A program made the position numbers and the translations under genes. Below, in pieces: positions 15,992 through 23,901 of a stretch of DNA of 25,438 nt (its first letter is position 1; each line of letters opens with the position of its first letter). A model generated the notes under the pieces. The model did not search any database. It was not told the origin of the DNA and was given only the letters and a program-made list of their open reading frames with translations. Location of the stretch: the NCBI GenBank assembly GCA_937951995.1, contig CALGAG010000021.1:1-25438 (forward strand), given 5' to 3'. Source of the DNA: an uncultured Bacillota bacterium (lineage in GTDB: Bacteria; Bacillota; Clostridia; Tissierellales; Tissierellaceae).

Positions 15992-17680
15992 CTATTCAAC
16001 CGATTCCATTCTGTGTCTTACAACCTTCTCTATAAGCTCTACCTTCTCCTTGGCATCCTCTCTGGATTTACCCTTGGAGTAGATGTAAAGCTTTATCTTT
16101 GGTTCAGTTCCAGATGGTCTTACCGCATACCATGATCCGTCATTCAGGTAGTATTTCAATACATTTGATCTACCTGCATCTGTCTCATCTCTCATGAAGT
16201 CTACAGTTTTTTGCAGCATCATTTCTCCAATGGAGTCTATTGAATGATGTCTGATGTCATCCATCATTCTCTTTATCCTCTCCTGACCTTCCACTCCCTC
16301 AAGTACAATGGAGATAAGCTTCTCATAGTAGTATCCAAACTCCTTGTATATGTCCTCAAGAACATCAAGGAGTGATCTTCCTTCCTTCTTGTAGAAGCCT
16401 GCCATCTCAGCTATTATCATTGAGGATACAACAGCATCCTTATCCCTTACAAGGTCCTTGTAGACATAACCTATACTTTCCTCGTATCCGAACACAAAGC
16501 TGAAGGCTCCTGTCTCGTCCCACTCATTAGCCTTTGCGCAGATGTTCTTAAAGCCTGTCAAGGTTTCAAATGTAGCAACATCGTATTTCTTTGCAATGGC
16601 TTTACCCAGATCTCCGGTTACTATACTTTTGACTATGGCTGGATTTTCTGGCAAGTTACCTTTCTTACTTCTTTCAGATAGAATGTAGTATACAAGCAAA
16701 GCTCCAATTTGGTTGCCGTTTAGGTAAGTGTAGTCCTGCTTGCCATTCTTGACAGCAATGGCCACCCTGTCGCAATCCGGGTCAGTTGCAAGCAATACAT
16801 CAGCATCCTCTTCAAGGCCCAGTTCCCTTGCATACTTAAAGGCCTTATTGTCCTCAGGGTTTGGATATCCTACTGTTGCAAATGTATAGTCAGGTTCAGC
16901 CTGCTCTGGTACAACTATAATGTTGTTAAAGCCTCTTTCCCTTAGGATTCTTCTTACGGGAATATTACCAGTTCCATTCAGGGGTGTGAAGACTATCTTC
17001 ACGTCTTTGTCTATATCGTCATGTATGGTCATCTTTAGAAGCTCTGAGAAGTACTCATCGTCTATTTCCTTGCCGATTATTTGGATCAAGCCCTTTTCCT
17101 TTGCTTCCTCAAAATCCATCATTTCAATGTCTCTGTAATGGTCTATTCCATCAATTTCTTCCAATATCTCATCTGCAACATCATCCAGAATCTGTGACCC
17201 TTCTTCCCAATATACCTTATACCCGTTGTAGTCCTGTGGATTATGGCTGGCTGTCACAACTATGCCTGACTGAGTGCCCAGTTTTCTAACAGCATAGGAA
17301 AGCATTGGTGTAGGTCTTATGTCGTCAAACAGATATACTTTGATGCCCTTTGCAGCCAGGACTCTGGATGCTATTTGGGCAAATTCATCAGAGTATAATC
17401 GCACATCATATGCAATCGCAACCCCTTTTTTCTTGGCTTCATCACCATAGTTCTCTATGGTCCTTGCCAGTCCCTCGGTTGCCATGCTTACAGTATAAAT
17501 GTTCATTCTGTTGGTTCCAGCCCCAAGCTTACCCCTTAATCCAGCAGTTCCAAACTCAAGATCCTGGTAGAATCTATCCTCAATCTCATCCTCGTCGGTC
17601 AATCCCATAAGCTCAGCTTTTGTTGCCTCATCAAAAAATGGATCATCAATCCATGATTGATACTTTTCTCTATAGTTCAT
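15992..17680 (-). CDS. pgcA: Alpha-phosphoglucomutase / phosphomannomutase (PgcA type)
   Basis: 562 residues, close to the length of Bacillus PgcA. All four active-site elements are present: TASHNP with phospho-Ser145, the metal loop DPDCDR (300-305), the sugar-binding GYEES (398-402), and the phosphate-binding RPSGTEPK (521-528). EFGTAGLRG near residue 43 is the usual N-terminal signature. It interconverts glucose-1-phosphate and glucose-6-phosphate (or the mannose forms) in the cytoplasm, feeding glycan and cell-envelope precursors. ATG 17680 is preferred because GGGGGG lies 6 bases upstream; the ATG at 17686 directly abuts that site. It has its own promoter and terminator, so it is a single-gene unit unrelated to its neighbours. 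Confidence 0.93.
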   Translation of the reverse strand: MNYREKYQSWIDDPFFDEATKAELMGLTDEDEIEDRFYQDLEFGTAGLRGKLGAGTNRMNIYTVSMATEGLARTIENYGDEAKKKGVAIAYDVRLYSDEFAQIASRVLAAKGIKVYLFDDIRPTPMLSYAVRKLGTQSGIVVTASHNPQDYNGYKVYWEEGSQILDDVADEILEEIDGIDHYRDIEMMDFEEAKEKGLIQIIGKEIDDEYFSELLKMTIHDDIDKDVKIVFTPLNGTGNIPVRRILRERGFNNIIVVPEQAEPDYTFATVGYPNPEDNKAFKYARELGLEEDADVLLATDPDCDRVAIAVKNGKQDYTYLNGNQIGALLVYYILSERSKKGNLPENPAIVKSIVTGDLGKAIAKKYDVATFETLTGFKNICAKANEWDETGAFSFVFGYEESIGYVYKDLVRDKDAVVSSMIIAEMAGFYKKEGRSLLDVLEDIYKEFGYYYEKLISIVLEGVEGQERIKRMMDDIRHHSIDSIGEMMLQKTVDFMRDETDAGRSNVLKYYLNDGSWYAVRPSGTEPKIKLYIYSKGKSREDAKEKVELIEKVVRHRMESVE

Positions 17681-17714
17681 CTTCATCCCCCCATTGGTAG
17701 TATCCTTACATATC

Positions 17715-17743
17715 TCTATAATTTATACCCTCTATTGATTCAA
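17715..17743 (-). promoter_or_regulatory. Likely promoter of the phosphoglucomutase gene
   Basis: On the minus strand, TTGAAT (17743-17738), 17-base spacer, TATAGA (17720-17715). It lies in the short gap after the RND gene. Confidence 0.5.
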
Positions 17744-17769
17744 ATACCCATCCTTTTGACAATAGAATT

Positions 17770-20700
17770 CTAACTTGGTTCAGTCTCCAAAGAAGGTGAA
17801 CTCCTTCCCAAGGTTCTGTTGAGTCTAGCTCCTGCCCCCTCCAAGGTCATATAAATCAAAGGGATAATGATAATTGTCAAAAGGGTCGCTGCAAGCATTC
17901 CACCTATTACAGTTATTGCCAGGGGTGAAAATCTTTCAGATCCCAATGCCAGCTGCAGTGCGAGAGGCATCATACCAACTATGTCAGACAGGGCAGTCAT
18001 CATAATAGGTCTGAATCTTGACCTTATGGCATCCTCTATTGCACTTGAAATTTCCATACCAGTAGCTCTATTGTCGTTTATTGCTGACACCAGCAGAATG
18101 GAGTTGTTTACTACTGTTCCTGCCAGTAATATCAATCCCAATAGAACTGGCATGGACATGTATTTTCCTGTCAAGGCCAATGCTGGGGCTATACCAATGA
18201 CCACCATGGGGATTGCTGCCATAATGGTGATGGGATGCAGGAAGGACTTGAACTGTGGTACCAGTATAAGGTATACAAACACTATGGCCAGGGAAATCAA
18301 AAACACCATGTCCCCAACAGAATCCGTCAGAGTCTGTTGCTCTCCGCTAAATTCTATGCTATAGCCCATTGGCAGAACCATCCTGTCTATCTCATCCTGT
18401 ATTTCAGAAACCACATGACTGAATGCACGGCCCTCAGTGAATCCGCTTATGTTCACAGTATATGACATGTTTTCTCTTTCCACCATATTGGCCCTGTTTT
18501 CAACCTGGATTGAGGCTACTTCACCAAGTGGAATCCTTACTCCCAATGGTGTTGTGAGGTAGGTATCCATAAGATAATCAAGGTCAGATGAGGAATTCCC
18601 ACTGTATCCCACCTTTACATCTATGGAGTCCTCACGGCCCAGGGTCATTGATGTGGCATCTATGCCCTCCATCCTTCCATAGAGCTGGGTTGATACCGCT
18701 GCGCTTGTAAGACCTAGTTCAGAGAGTCTTTCCTTATCAAGCTTAAGAGACATCTGCCTGTAATCATTATTGAAGCTTGTGAATACATTGGTGGTCCCTG
18801 GTACATGTTCAACCCTTTCAAGTGTTTCATCTGCAATATGATAGAGCACGTCCAAGTCTTCACCAGTAATCTTGATTGCTATGGGGGCAGAAGCTCCTGT
18901 TACGGCTGTTCCACCCTTTTCCTTTACAACATATCTGTTCACATCAGGTATTCTTTCAATTTCTTCTCTCAGTCTCTCCTGAAGGTCCCATATGGTTAAC
19001 TTTCTATCCTTCCTTGATGTGAGATTTATGGTTATCATTGCCTGGTCACTTCCCATGATTCCAAAGTCACCCTGCTGGATGTTACCTTCCTCGTAGCCTA
19101 TTCTAGAATCAAATGAGACCACTTCCTCAAGCTGAAGGAGATAGTCCTCGATGAGTCCCACTGCTTCCTCAGTTTTCTCCAGGGTTGTTCCTGGGACCAT
19201 TTCAATTGTTACATATGAAACACCGCTATCGAACTTAGGGAGCATCTCCATTCCATTTGACCTTATAAATAATGCGCTCAGTGCCATAAGGGCAACCATT
19301 ACAGCCAATGCTCTCTTTTTCCTCGTCCTGGTTTTGTGGAAAAGAGCAATATACTTTTCCTGTATTGCGTCCATAATTCTATTGAAGGGAAATGAAAGCT
19401 TGGAAACAAGTTTTTCAGTCCTTCTAAACTCCAGAGGTTGGAACATCACAGTCAGCAAAGGAATAATCACTAATGCAACCATTAACGACGAAGAAATCGC
19501 GAATATCAATGTGGCCGAAAGGGGTCTGAACATCTCTCCGACAAAACCTGTAATAAACATCAAGGGTATCAGTACTATCAAGGTTGTTGTAGCACCTGCT
19601 ATACTTGGTAGTGCTATCTCGTCTGTTCCTTCTATGGCAGCCCTGGTCATTTCCTTTCCCTGTCCAACATGACTACTTATGTTTTCAACCACAACTATTG
19701 CAGTGTCCACCACAAATCCAATACTTAGAATCAAGGCAGACAGGGTGACAAGGTCAAGGTCCATATGGAATAGCTTCATCAACCCCATGGTGCTTAAGAA
19801 TACCAGGGGCATGGATATTGAAATTACCAGGGATCTCGAAATGTTGTTTATGAACAATAGAATTATTATCATGGTAAATGCAATGGCTATCAGAACACTT
19901 GTGGCCATGTTTGAAACCATTTGATTTGTGAACTGTGAATCATCAGAGGCAACGGTCATCTGCACATAAGGATAAGCCTCCTCCAGCACCACCATCTTAT
20001 CATTAATGGTTTCTATCACATCCACTGTATTGTAATCTGCTTTCTTGGTAATAAGAATAGCCAAGGCGTCCTCACCGTTTAGCCGATATGAACCTTCCCT
20101 GTCAACAGTTCCTGATTCAACCTCCCCCAGAACAGAAAGGGGAACTGAATTGCCATCCCCAAGTGGTATGTTTATATTCTCCAACTCCTGGATTGATAGA
20201 AGGCTTTCCTCAACCCTTAGGAGCAAGTCCCTATCCTCATAAAGTATGCTTCCTCCTGGTGCCTTTATATTGGCGGTTTTTAGCGAACCGACGATTGTTT
20301 CCATGGACAATCCATAGGCCCTGACAGTAGCTTCATCCAGATTAACCAATATTTCCTGGCTATAGCCTCCAAAAATATTCACAGCTGCTACACCCTCAAC
20401 CAACTGAAGCTCGTATGCAAGCTTGTCCTCTGTAAGGCTTCTCAAGTCCTTCATGGAAAGAGAATCACTCATTAAACCTATTGTCATAATGGGCTGATCT
20501 GAAACGCTAAATTTCAGTACCTGAGGATCCTGAAGACTTTCAGGTAATTTATTCTTGATGGTGGCAATGGTATTCTGAATATCAATTGCTGCCTGGTCAA
20601 CATCAGTGGAATAATCAAAGGTTAATCGGATTATCGAAATATTGTCCTGACTTGATGAACTGATGTTTTCAATTCCATCAAGCTTCGCAAATGCTTCCTC

Positions 20701-20901
20701 CATGGGTTTAGATACATCTGTTGACACATCCAGAGCCATTGCCCCAGGATATACGCTCATAACTGTTGCAGCTGGAGGACTGGTATCCGGTGATAGCTGG
20801 GTGTTCAATGTGAACATGCTGTAGATCCCGAAAATCACCATACCAATTATTATGGAAAGTACAATATACTTTTTACCTGTGGAGAATTTTCCAAAACTCA
20901 T
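17770..20901 (-). CDS. RND-family efflux transporter, AcrB/HAE1-like permease
   Basis: 1043 residues with full-length RND topology. One N-terminal helix (YIVLSIIIGMVIFGIYSMF) is followed by a large extracytoplasmic loop, a six-helix block starting near ATSVLIAIAFTMIIILLF, a second large loop, and a final helix block ending near residue 1020. The proton-relay helix reads IGFVVDTAIVVVEN: Asp399 is kept, but the neighbouring Asp of AcrB is Thr400. Gram-positive members often have Asn there. Substrates cannot be read; drugs, lipids or bile-like compounds are typical. It overlaps the adaptor gene by 4 bases (ATGA) and lies in a TetR-controlled operon. No outer-membrane channel gene follows, as expected for a monoderm. 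Confidence 0.93.
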   Translation of the reverse strand: MSFGKFSTGKKYIVLSIIIGMVIFGIYSMFTLNTQLSPDTSPPAATVMSVYPGAMALDVSTDVSKPMEEAFAKLDGIENISSSSQDNISIIRLTFDYSTDVDQAAIDIQNTIATIKNKLPESLQDPQVLKFSVSDQPIMTIGLMSDSLSMKDLRSLTEDKLAYELQLVEGVAAVNIFGGYSQEILVNLDEATVRAYGLSMETIVGSLKTANIKAPGGSILYEDRDLLLRVEESLLSIQELENINIPLGDGNSVPLSVLGEVESGTVDREGSYRLNGEDALAILITKKADYNTVDVIETINDKMVVLEEAYPYVQMTVASDDSQFTNQMVSNMATSVLIAIAFTMIIILLFINNISRSLVISISMPLVFLSTMGLMKLFHMDLDLVTLSALILSIGFVVDTAIVVVENISSHVGQGKEMTRAAIEGTDEIALPSIAGATTTLIVLIPLMFITGFVGEMFRPLSATLIFAISSSLMVALVIIPLLTVMFQPLEFRRTEKLVSKLSFPFNRIMDAIQEKYIALFHKTRTRKKRALAVMVALMALSALFIRSNGMEMLPKFDSGVSYVTIEMVPGTTLEKTEEAVGLIEDYLLQLEEVVSFDSRIGYEEGNIQQGDFGIMGSDQAMITINLTSRKDRKLTIWDLQERLREEIERIPDVNRYVVKEKGGTAVTGASAPIAIKITGEDLDVLYHIADETLERVEHVPGTTNVFTSFNNDYRQMSLKLDKERLSELGLTSAAVSTQLYGRMEGIDATSMTLGREDSIDVKVGYSGNSSSDLDYLMDTYLTTPLGVRIPLGEVASIQVENRANMVERENMSYTVNISGFTEGRAFSHVVSEIQDEIDRMVLPMGYSIEFSGEQQTLTDSVGDMVFLISLAIVFVYLILVPQFKSFLHPITIMAAIPMVVIGIAPALALTGKYMSMPVLLGLILLAGTVVNNSILLVSAINDNRATGMEISSAIEDAIRSRFRPIMMTALSDIVGMMPLALQLALGSERFSPLAITVIGGMLAATLLTIIIIPLIYMTLEGAGARLNRTLGRSSPSLETEPS

Positions 20902-22163
20902 TGTGTGACCTCCTCCAAAGTATATACTAGTGTGCCATCACTTAAGGATTGGATGTTTCTCACCGCTATGATGTCGCCTTCGGCAAGTCCTTCAATAACC
21001 TGATATTGATCACCAATACTGTTTCCTATATTTACCTTTCTTTCATAGACTCTCCCATTACCATTGTATACATAGACCACCCTTCCAGTTTCAAGGGTTT
21101 TAACAGCAGATGAGGGTATCATAATCTCATTCCTGCTGGTATCGAGAAAAATTCTAATGGTTGCGCTTGAACCTATTAGGACCTCATCCTCTGAAAGCTC
21201 AACTCCCACTCTAACTTCACCAATTCGGGTCTTAGGGTTTACACTTCCACTCTTATAGGTAATGTGACCCTCAATGGGGTCTCCAAGTCCTGAAAGGGTT
21301 ACCTCAACATCCATTCCTTTTCTGATTTTTTGAAGATCCGATTCCGCCACCTGCGTCACTACCCTAAGCTGGTGTACATTATCCAGACTTACAAGAGTCC
21401 TTCCAGGAGACGCCAGCTCGCCAACTGACACCATGACCTGAGTAATTTGACCATCAAAGGGAGCCTTTATGAAGGAATCTCTCAGCGACAGTTCCATCTC
21501 ATCCAGGGAAGCCTCAAGCTCTTCCAGCTGGGCTGTAGCCACATCCCTTTCTTGTTGAAGCTTATTGAAGCTTGAGTCCATGGTCTGCTCCAACTCCTGA
21601 ACCTGCAGTCTCATGGCCTTAAGTTGATGTTCACCTTGATCAAGCTGTGAACTTGATATTGCCCCTGCTTCGTATAAGGTCCTTAACTTTTCTACCTCTG
21701 ATACTTGAAAGTCAAGTGATAGTCTTGCAGACTGAAGCTTTGAGGCCAATGGATTAGTCGAATGGAAACCTTCCAACTCAGAATCCAGATATGACATTGT
21801 TTCATAGATTAGATTCTTTTTTTGCTCCATGGTCCTAATCTTGGCTTCCAATTGTTCACTGTCAATCTGAAGTAGAACTTCTCCCTGGTGTACAATATCT
21901 CCTTCAGATACGTTTATACTGACTATATTCCCAGTGACTTTTGGGCTAAGCATTGCCTTTGTTTCACTTTCAAGGGTTCCAAGGTATGTCAGATCCTGGA
22001 TCATTTGCACCCTTGAAACAGAATGAAGCTGTGTCACAATACCCTGCTCCACAATCTCAGAATCGGACTTGCCTGCCTCAATTGGCAGTAATCCAATGTT
22101 TCTGTAGATTGCATATCCTAGAATTATCATTAATATCAATATAAGCTTCTTCTTCATACTCAT
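20898..22163 (-). CDS. RND efflux membrane-fusion (adaptor) protein, HlyD/AcrA-like
   Basis: 421 residues from ATG 22163, with AGGGGTGG upstream; an in-frame TTG at 22190 is unlikely. One N-terminal membrane helix (KKKLILILMIILGYAIY) anchors it. The first lipoyl half is MLSPKVTGNIVSINVSEGDIVHQGEVLLQID, a coiled-coil hairpin of about 130 residues follows, and the second lipoyl half is IKAPFDGQITQVMVSVGELASPG. A beta-barrel and the membrane-proximal domain (MIPSSAVKTLETGRVVYVYN) complete the family layout. It would couple the RND pump to export across the envelope. It starts 14 bases after the TetR gene and overlaps the permease gene by 4 bases. Confidence 0.92.
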   Translation of the reverse strand: MSMKKKLILILMIILGYAIYRNIGLLPIEAGKSDSEIVEQGIVTQLHSVSRVQMIQDLTYLGTLESETKAMLSPKVTGNIVSINVSEGDIVHQGEVLLQIDSEQLEAKIRTMEQKKNLIYETMSYLDSELEGFHSTNPLASKLQSARLSLDFQVSEVEKLRTLYEAGAISSSQLDQGEHQLKAMRLQVQELEQTMDSSFNKLQQERDVATAQLEELEASLDEMELSLRDSFIKAPFDGQITQVMVSVGELASPGRTLVSLDNVHQLRVVTQVAESDLQKIRKGMDVEVTLSGLGDPIEGHITYKSGSVNPKTRIGEVRVGVELSEDEVLIGSSATIRIFLDTSRNEIMIPSSAVKTLETGRVVYVYNGNGRVYERKVNIGNSIGDQYQVIEGLAEGDIIAVRNIQSLSDGTLVYTLEEVTQ

Positions 22164-22176
22164 CCAACCACCCCTA

Positions 22177-22743
22177 TCAATTATTGTCAATCAAACTGAT
22201 TGCCCTTGCCAATTCAGCTGCAAACTCCTTAACAGTATTATCATCCTTCTCTGGCAGATAGAGGAATGATAGAATGCTACCCATTATAAGCCTTATTGTA
22301 AAGTCCTTCTTAGCTGTTTTAAATCCCATTTCATGAAGGCCCCTTTGAATTTGACCTCCAATCTGCTTTATGAAGTCTATGTCTTTAAACTCATGACTCA
22401 TCTGGTTCTCCATGAGCACAAGTCTCACCACTCCATGATATTCGGAAATTACAGCTAACCTGTCCTTTAGGAATCTTTCCAAAGCCTCCTCACGACTGAT
22501 ATTCTCATCTACCTTAAGCCTATCCATAAGGGTTTCAGTAAGAATTGGCATCACCCCTTGCAGAAAAATTTCTCTTTTAGAATCAAAATTCCTAAATAGT
22601 GTAACCTCTGAAATTCCAGCAGCCTCGGCAATTTGAGCTGTTGTTGTTCCCTTGTACCCTTGTTCCACAAAGAGTTCTACCGCTACCTGGATTATTTGAG
22701 CTTTTCTATCTTCCCTACTCATTCTAGTCCTATTGTTATTCAT
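22177..22743 (-). CDS. TetR-family transcriptional regulator of the efflux operon
   Basis: 188 residues. The N-terminal DNA-binding domain is typical TetR: IIQVAVELFVEQGYKGTTTAQIAEAAGISEVTLFRNFDSKREIF, quoted here only for its key parts GYKGTTTAQIA and GISEVTLFRNF (about 29-53), the helix-turn-helix. The C-terminal ligand-binding part is all helical and variable. The start has AAGGAGGT 4 bases upstream. It is the first gene of the operon with the adaptor and RND permease, and a palindrome overlaps its promoter. The simplest model is an autorepressor released by a pump substrate. The ligand is unknown. Confidence 0.93.
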   Translation of the reverse strand: MNNNRTRMSREDRKAQIIQVAVELFVEQGYKGTTTAQIAEAAGISEVTLFRNFDSKREIFLQGVMPILTETLMDRLKVDENISREEALERFLKDRLAVISEYHGVVRLVLMENQMSHEFKDIDFIKQIGGQIQRGLHEMGFKTAKKDFTIRLIMGSILSFLYLPEKDDNTVKEFAAELARAISLIDNN

Positions 22744-22757
22744 AATTACCTCCTTAT

Positions 22758-22773
22758 GTAAGTGCTTACTTAC
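22758..22773. promoter_or_regulatory. Probable TetR operator
   Basis: GTAAGT (22758-22763) and ACTTAC (22768-22773) are inverted arms around GCTT. The site lies between the -10 element and the start codon of the TetR gene, where a bound repressor would block transcription of the whole efflux operon. Confidence 0.65.
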
Positions 22774-22775
22774 TT

Positions 22776-22803
22776 ATGATACCACAAATAGGATTTTTGT
22801 CAA
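22776..22803 (-). promoter_or_regulatory. Promoter of the TetR-MFP-RND operon
   Basis: On the minus strand, a perfect TTGACA (22803-22798), 16-base spacer, TATCAT (22781-22776). The probable operator is directly downstream. The -35 box lies 2 bases from the T-tract of the preceding terminator. Confidence 0.7.
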
Positions 22804-22805
22804 AG

Positions 22806-22829
22806 AAAAAACCGAAGATTTCTCTCCGG
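22806..22829 (-). terminator. Intrinsic terminator after the carbonic anhydrase-like gene
   Basis: On the minus strand, CCGGAGA, GAAA tetraloop, TCTTCGG, then six T. The stem has 7 pairs including one G-U. Confidence 0.88.
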
Positions 22830-22852
22830 CTTAATGGGTTTATTTAAAATTT

Positions 22853-23356
22853 CTAATCCAAATGCTTTTTATACAGGGTGTTATACCTAACTGCATTTTC
22901 CCTGATACCCTTTATTTCCTCTTCTGTAACCTCTCTTACAACCTTTCCTGGTATCCCCATAACCATTGAATTATCAGGAATTTTCTTGCCTTCCGTTACA
23001 AGGGATCCTGCACCTATTATGCAATTATTCCCAATTTCAGCATTGTTTAGAATAATTGCACCCATACCCACCAGGGTATTGTTTCCCAAGGTACAACCAT
23101 GTATTATTGCATTGTGACCAACAACTGTATAGTCACCTATTCTGGTTGGGATATCTGTTTCCGTGTGCACAGAAGCATTGTCCTGAATGTTTGAGTATTT
23201 CCCAATTTGGATATCTTCGATATCTCCCCTGATAACAGCACCATACCAGACGCTGCTTCCTTCCCCTACCTTAACGTCACCTATCACAGAAGCCGTCTCC
23301 GCTATAAAGGCATTCTCATGAATCTGTGGTTTGATTTCACCTAAATTTTTTAACAT
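22853..23356 (-). CDS. Gamma-carbonic anhydrase-like hexapeptide-repeat protein (YrdA/PaaY type)
   Basis: 167 residues forming a left-handed beta-helix from repeated hexapeptides (IGDVKV, VWYGAVIRGD, IQIGKYSNIQDN, IGDYTVVGHNAIIHGC, VGMGAIILNN, IGAGSLVTEG), then a C-terminal helix. The three Zn-binding His positions of the gamma class are present: His64 in ASVHTE, and His81 and His86 in GHNAIIHGC. Trimeric relatives include Cam carbonic anhydrase and the thioesterase-like PaaY, so hydratase activity is possible but unproven. GGGGAG lies upstream of ATG 23356. It is flanked by terminators on both sides and is probably its own transcription unit. Confidence 0.9.
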   Translation of the reverse strand: MLKNLGEIKPQIHENAFIAETASVIGDVKVGEGSSVWYGAVIRGDIEDIQIGKYSNIQDNASVHTETDIPTRIGDYTVVGHNAIIHGCTLGNNTLVGMGAIILNNAEIGNNCIIGAGSLVTEGKKIPDNSMVMGIPGKVVREVTEEEIKGIRENAVRYNTLYKKHLD

Positions 23357-23390
23357 AAAAGCACTCCCCTATCTTTAATATTTAAAAGTT

Positions 23391-23411
23391 CCCCCAGTCC
23401 AGGACCGGGGG
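23391..23411 (-). terminator. Terminator hairpin after the GGCT-like gene
   Basis: On the minus strand, CCCCCGGT, loop CCTGG, ACTGGGGG (one G-U pair), followed by AACTTTT. The stem is strong but the T-tract is short. Confidence 0.72.
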
Positions 23412-23418
23412 ATGATTG

Positions 23419-23826
23419 TTATTCAAAACTTCTGGCTTTTTCAAGTCTTTCCATGTCAATATCCCAATCTTCGTAGCCATCCTTGAGTATATTGTAGTAG
23501 CTGTCAGGCGGAGCCTGCTCCTTCTTGTCTACCATTGAATACACAAAGGCCTCGTACAGGTTGCCATCGTCATCTACAACTTCAACGATTATCCTTTCAT
23601 AAAGATCGGGATGTCCCTCAAGAATGTCCAGTTTTTCAAGTTCCTGTTTTGATATGAGGTAAAGACCTCCTACTACATCCTCCCCCTCCGTTGGAACTAT
23701 GTCCGCCAACTCATTGAAGCTAAGCTTGTAGCCCTTTAGACTTACCTTTTTCAATGGTATTGCATATGGACATCTACTGGACATATACTTCTTGCTTAGA
23801 TTGCTTGCATAAGCAAAATACAACAT
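23419..23826 (-). CDS. Gamma-glutamylcyclotransferase-like (AIG2/BtrG fold) protein
   Basis: 135 residues. FAYASNL (4-10) is the substrate-binding loop of the GGCT fold (usually YGSNL), and Glu70 in DILEGHPDLYER is at the catalytic Glu position. GGLYLISKQELEKLD and the later EAFVYSM strand match the rest of the barrel. Relatives cyclise gamma-glutamyl peptides or amines to release 5-oxoproline; the substrate here is unknown. AGGAGGTG lies upstream of ATG 23826 and can pair with CACCTCC earlier in the leader (see the leader entry). It is probably a single-gene unit, with a TATAAT at about 23876-23881 on the minus strand as a possible -10 box. Confidence 0.85.
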   Translation of the reverse strand: MLYFAYASNLSKKYMSSRCPYAIPLKKVSLKGYKLSFNELADIVPTEGEDVVGGLYLISKQELEKLDILEGHPDLYERIIVEVVDDDGNLYEAFVYSMVDKKEQAPPDSYYNILKDGYEDWDIDMERLEKARSFE

Positions 23827-23831
23827 AAAAA

Positions 23832-23874
23832 CACCTCCTCGGAATCCTCACTATTCTATTACCCCTTGGAGGTG
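23832..23874 (-). promoter_or_regulatory. Leader stem able to hide the ribosome binding site
   Basis: On the minus strand, CACCTCC (23874-23868) is exactly complementary to GGAGGTG (23838-23832), which is the ribosome binding site of the GGCT-like gene. The arms are 7 bases with a 29-base loop. Confidence 0.35.
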
Positions 23875-23901
23875 CATTATATTCGCATCTATTTCTATTA
23901 T

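Noticed and set aside
17867..19924. Several plus-strand open frames of up to 173 codons across the RND permease gene
   Set aside because: They lie antisense to a full-length, well-conserved RND protein, show no recognisable domains and lack ribosome binding sites; they are shadows of its codon use.
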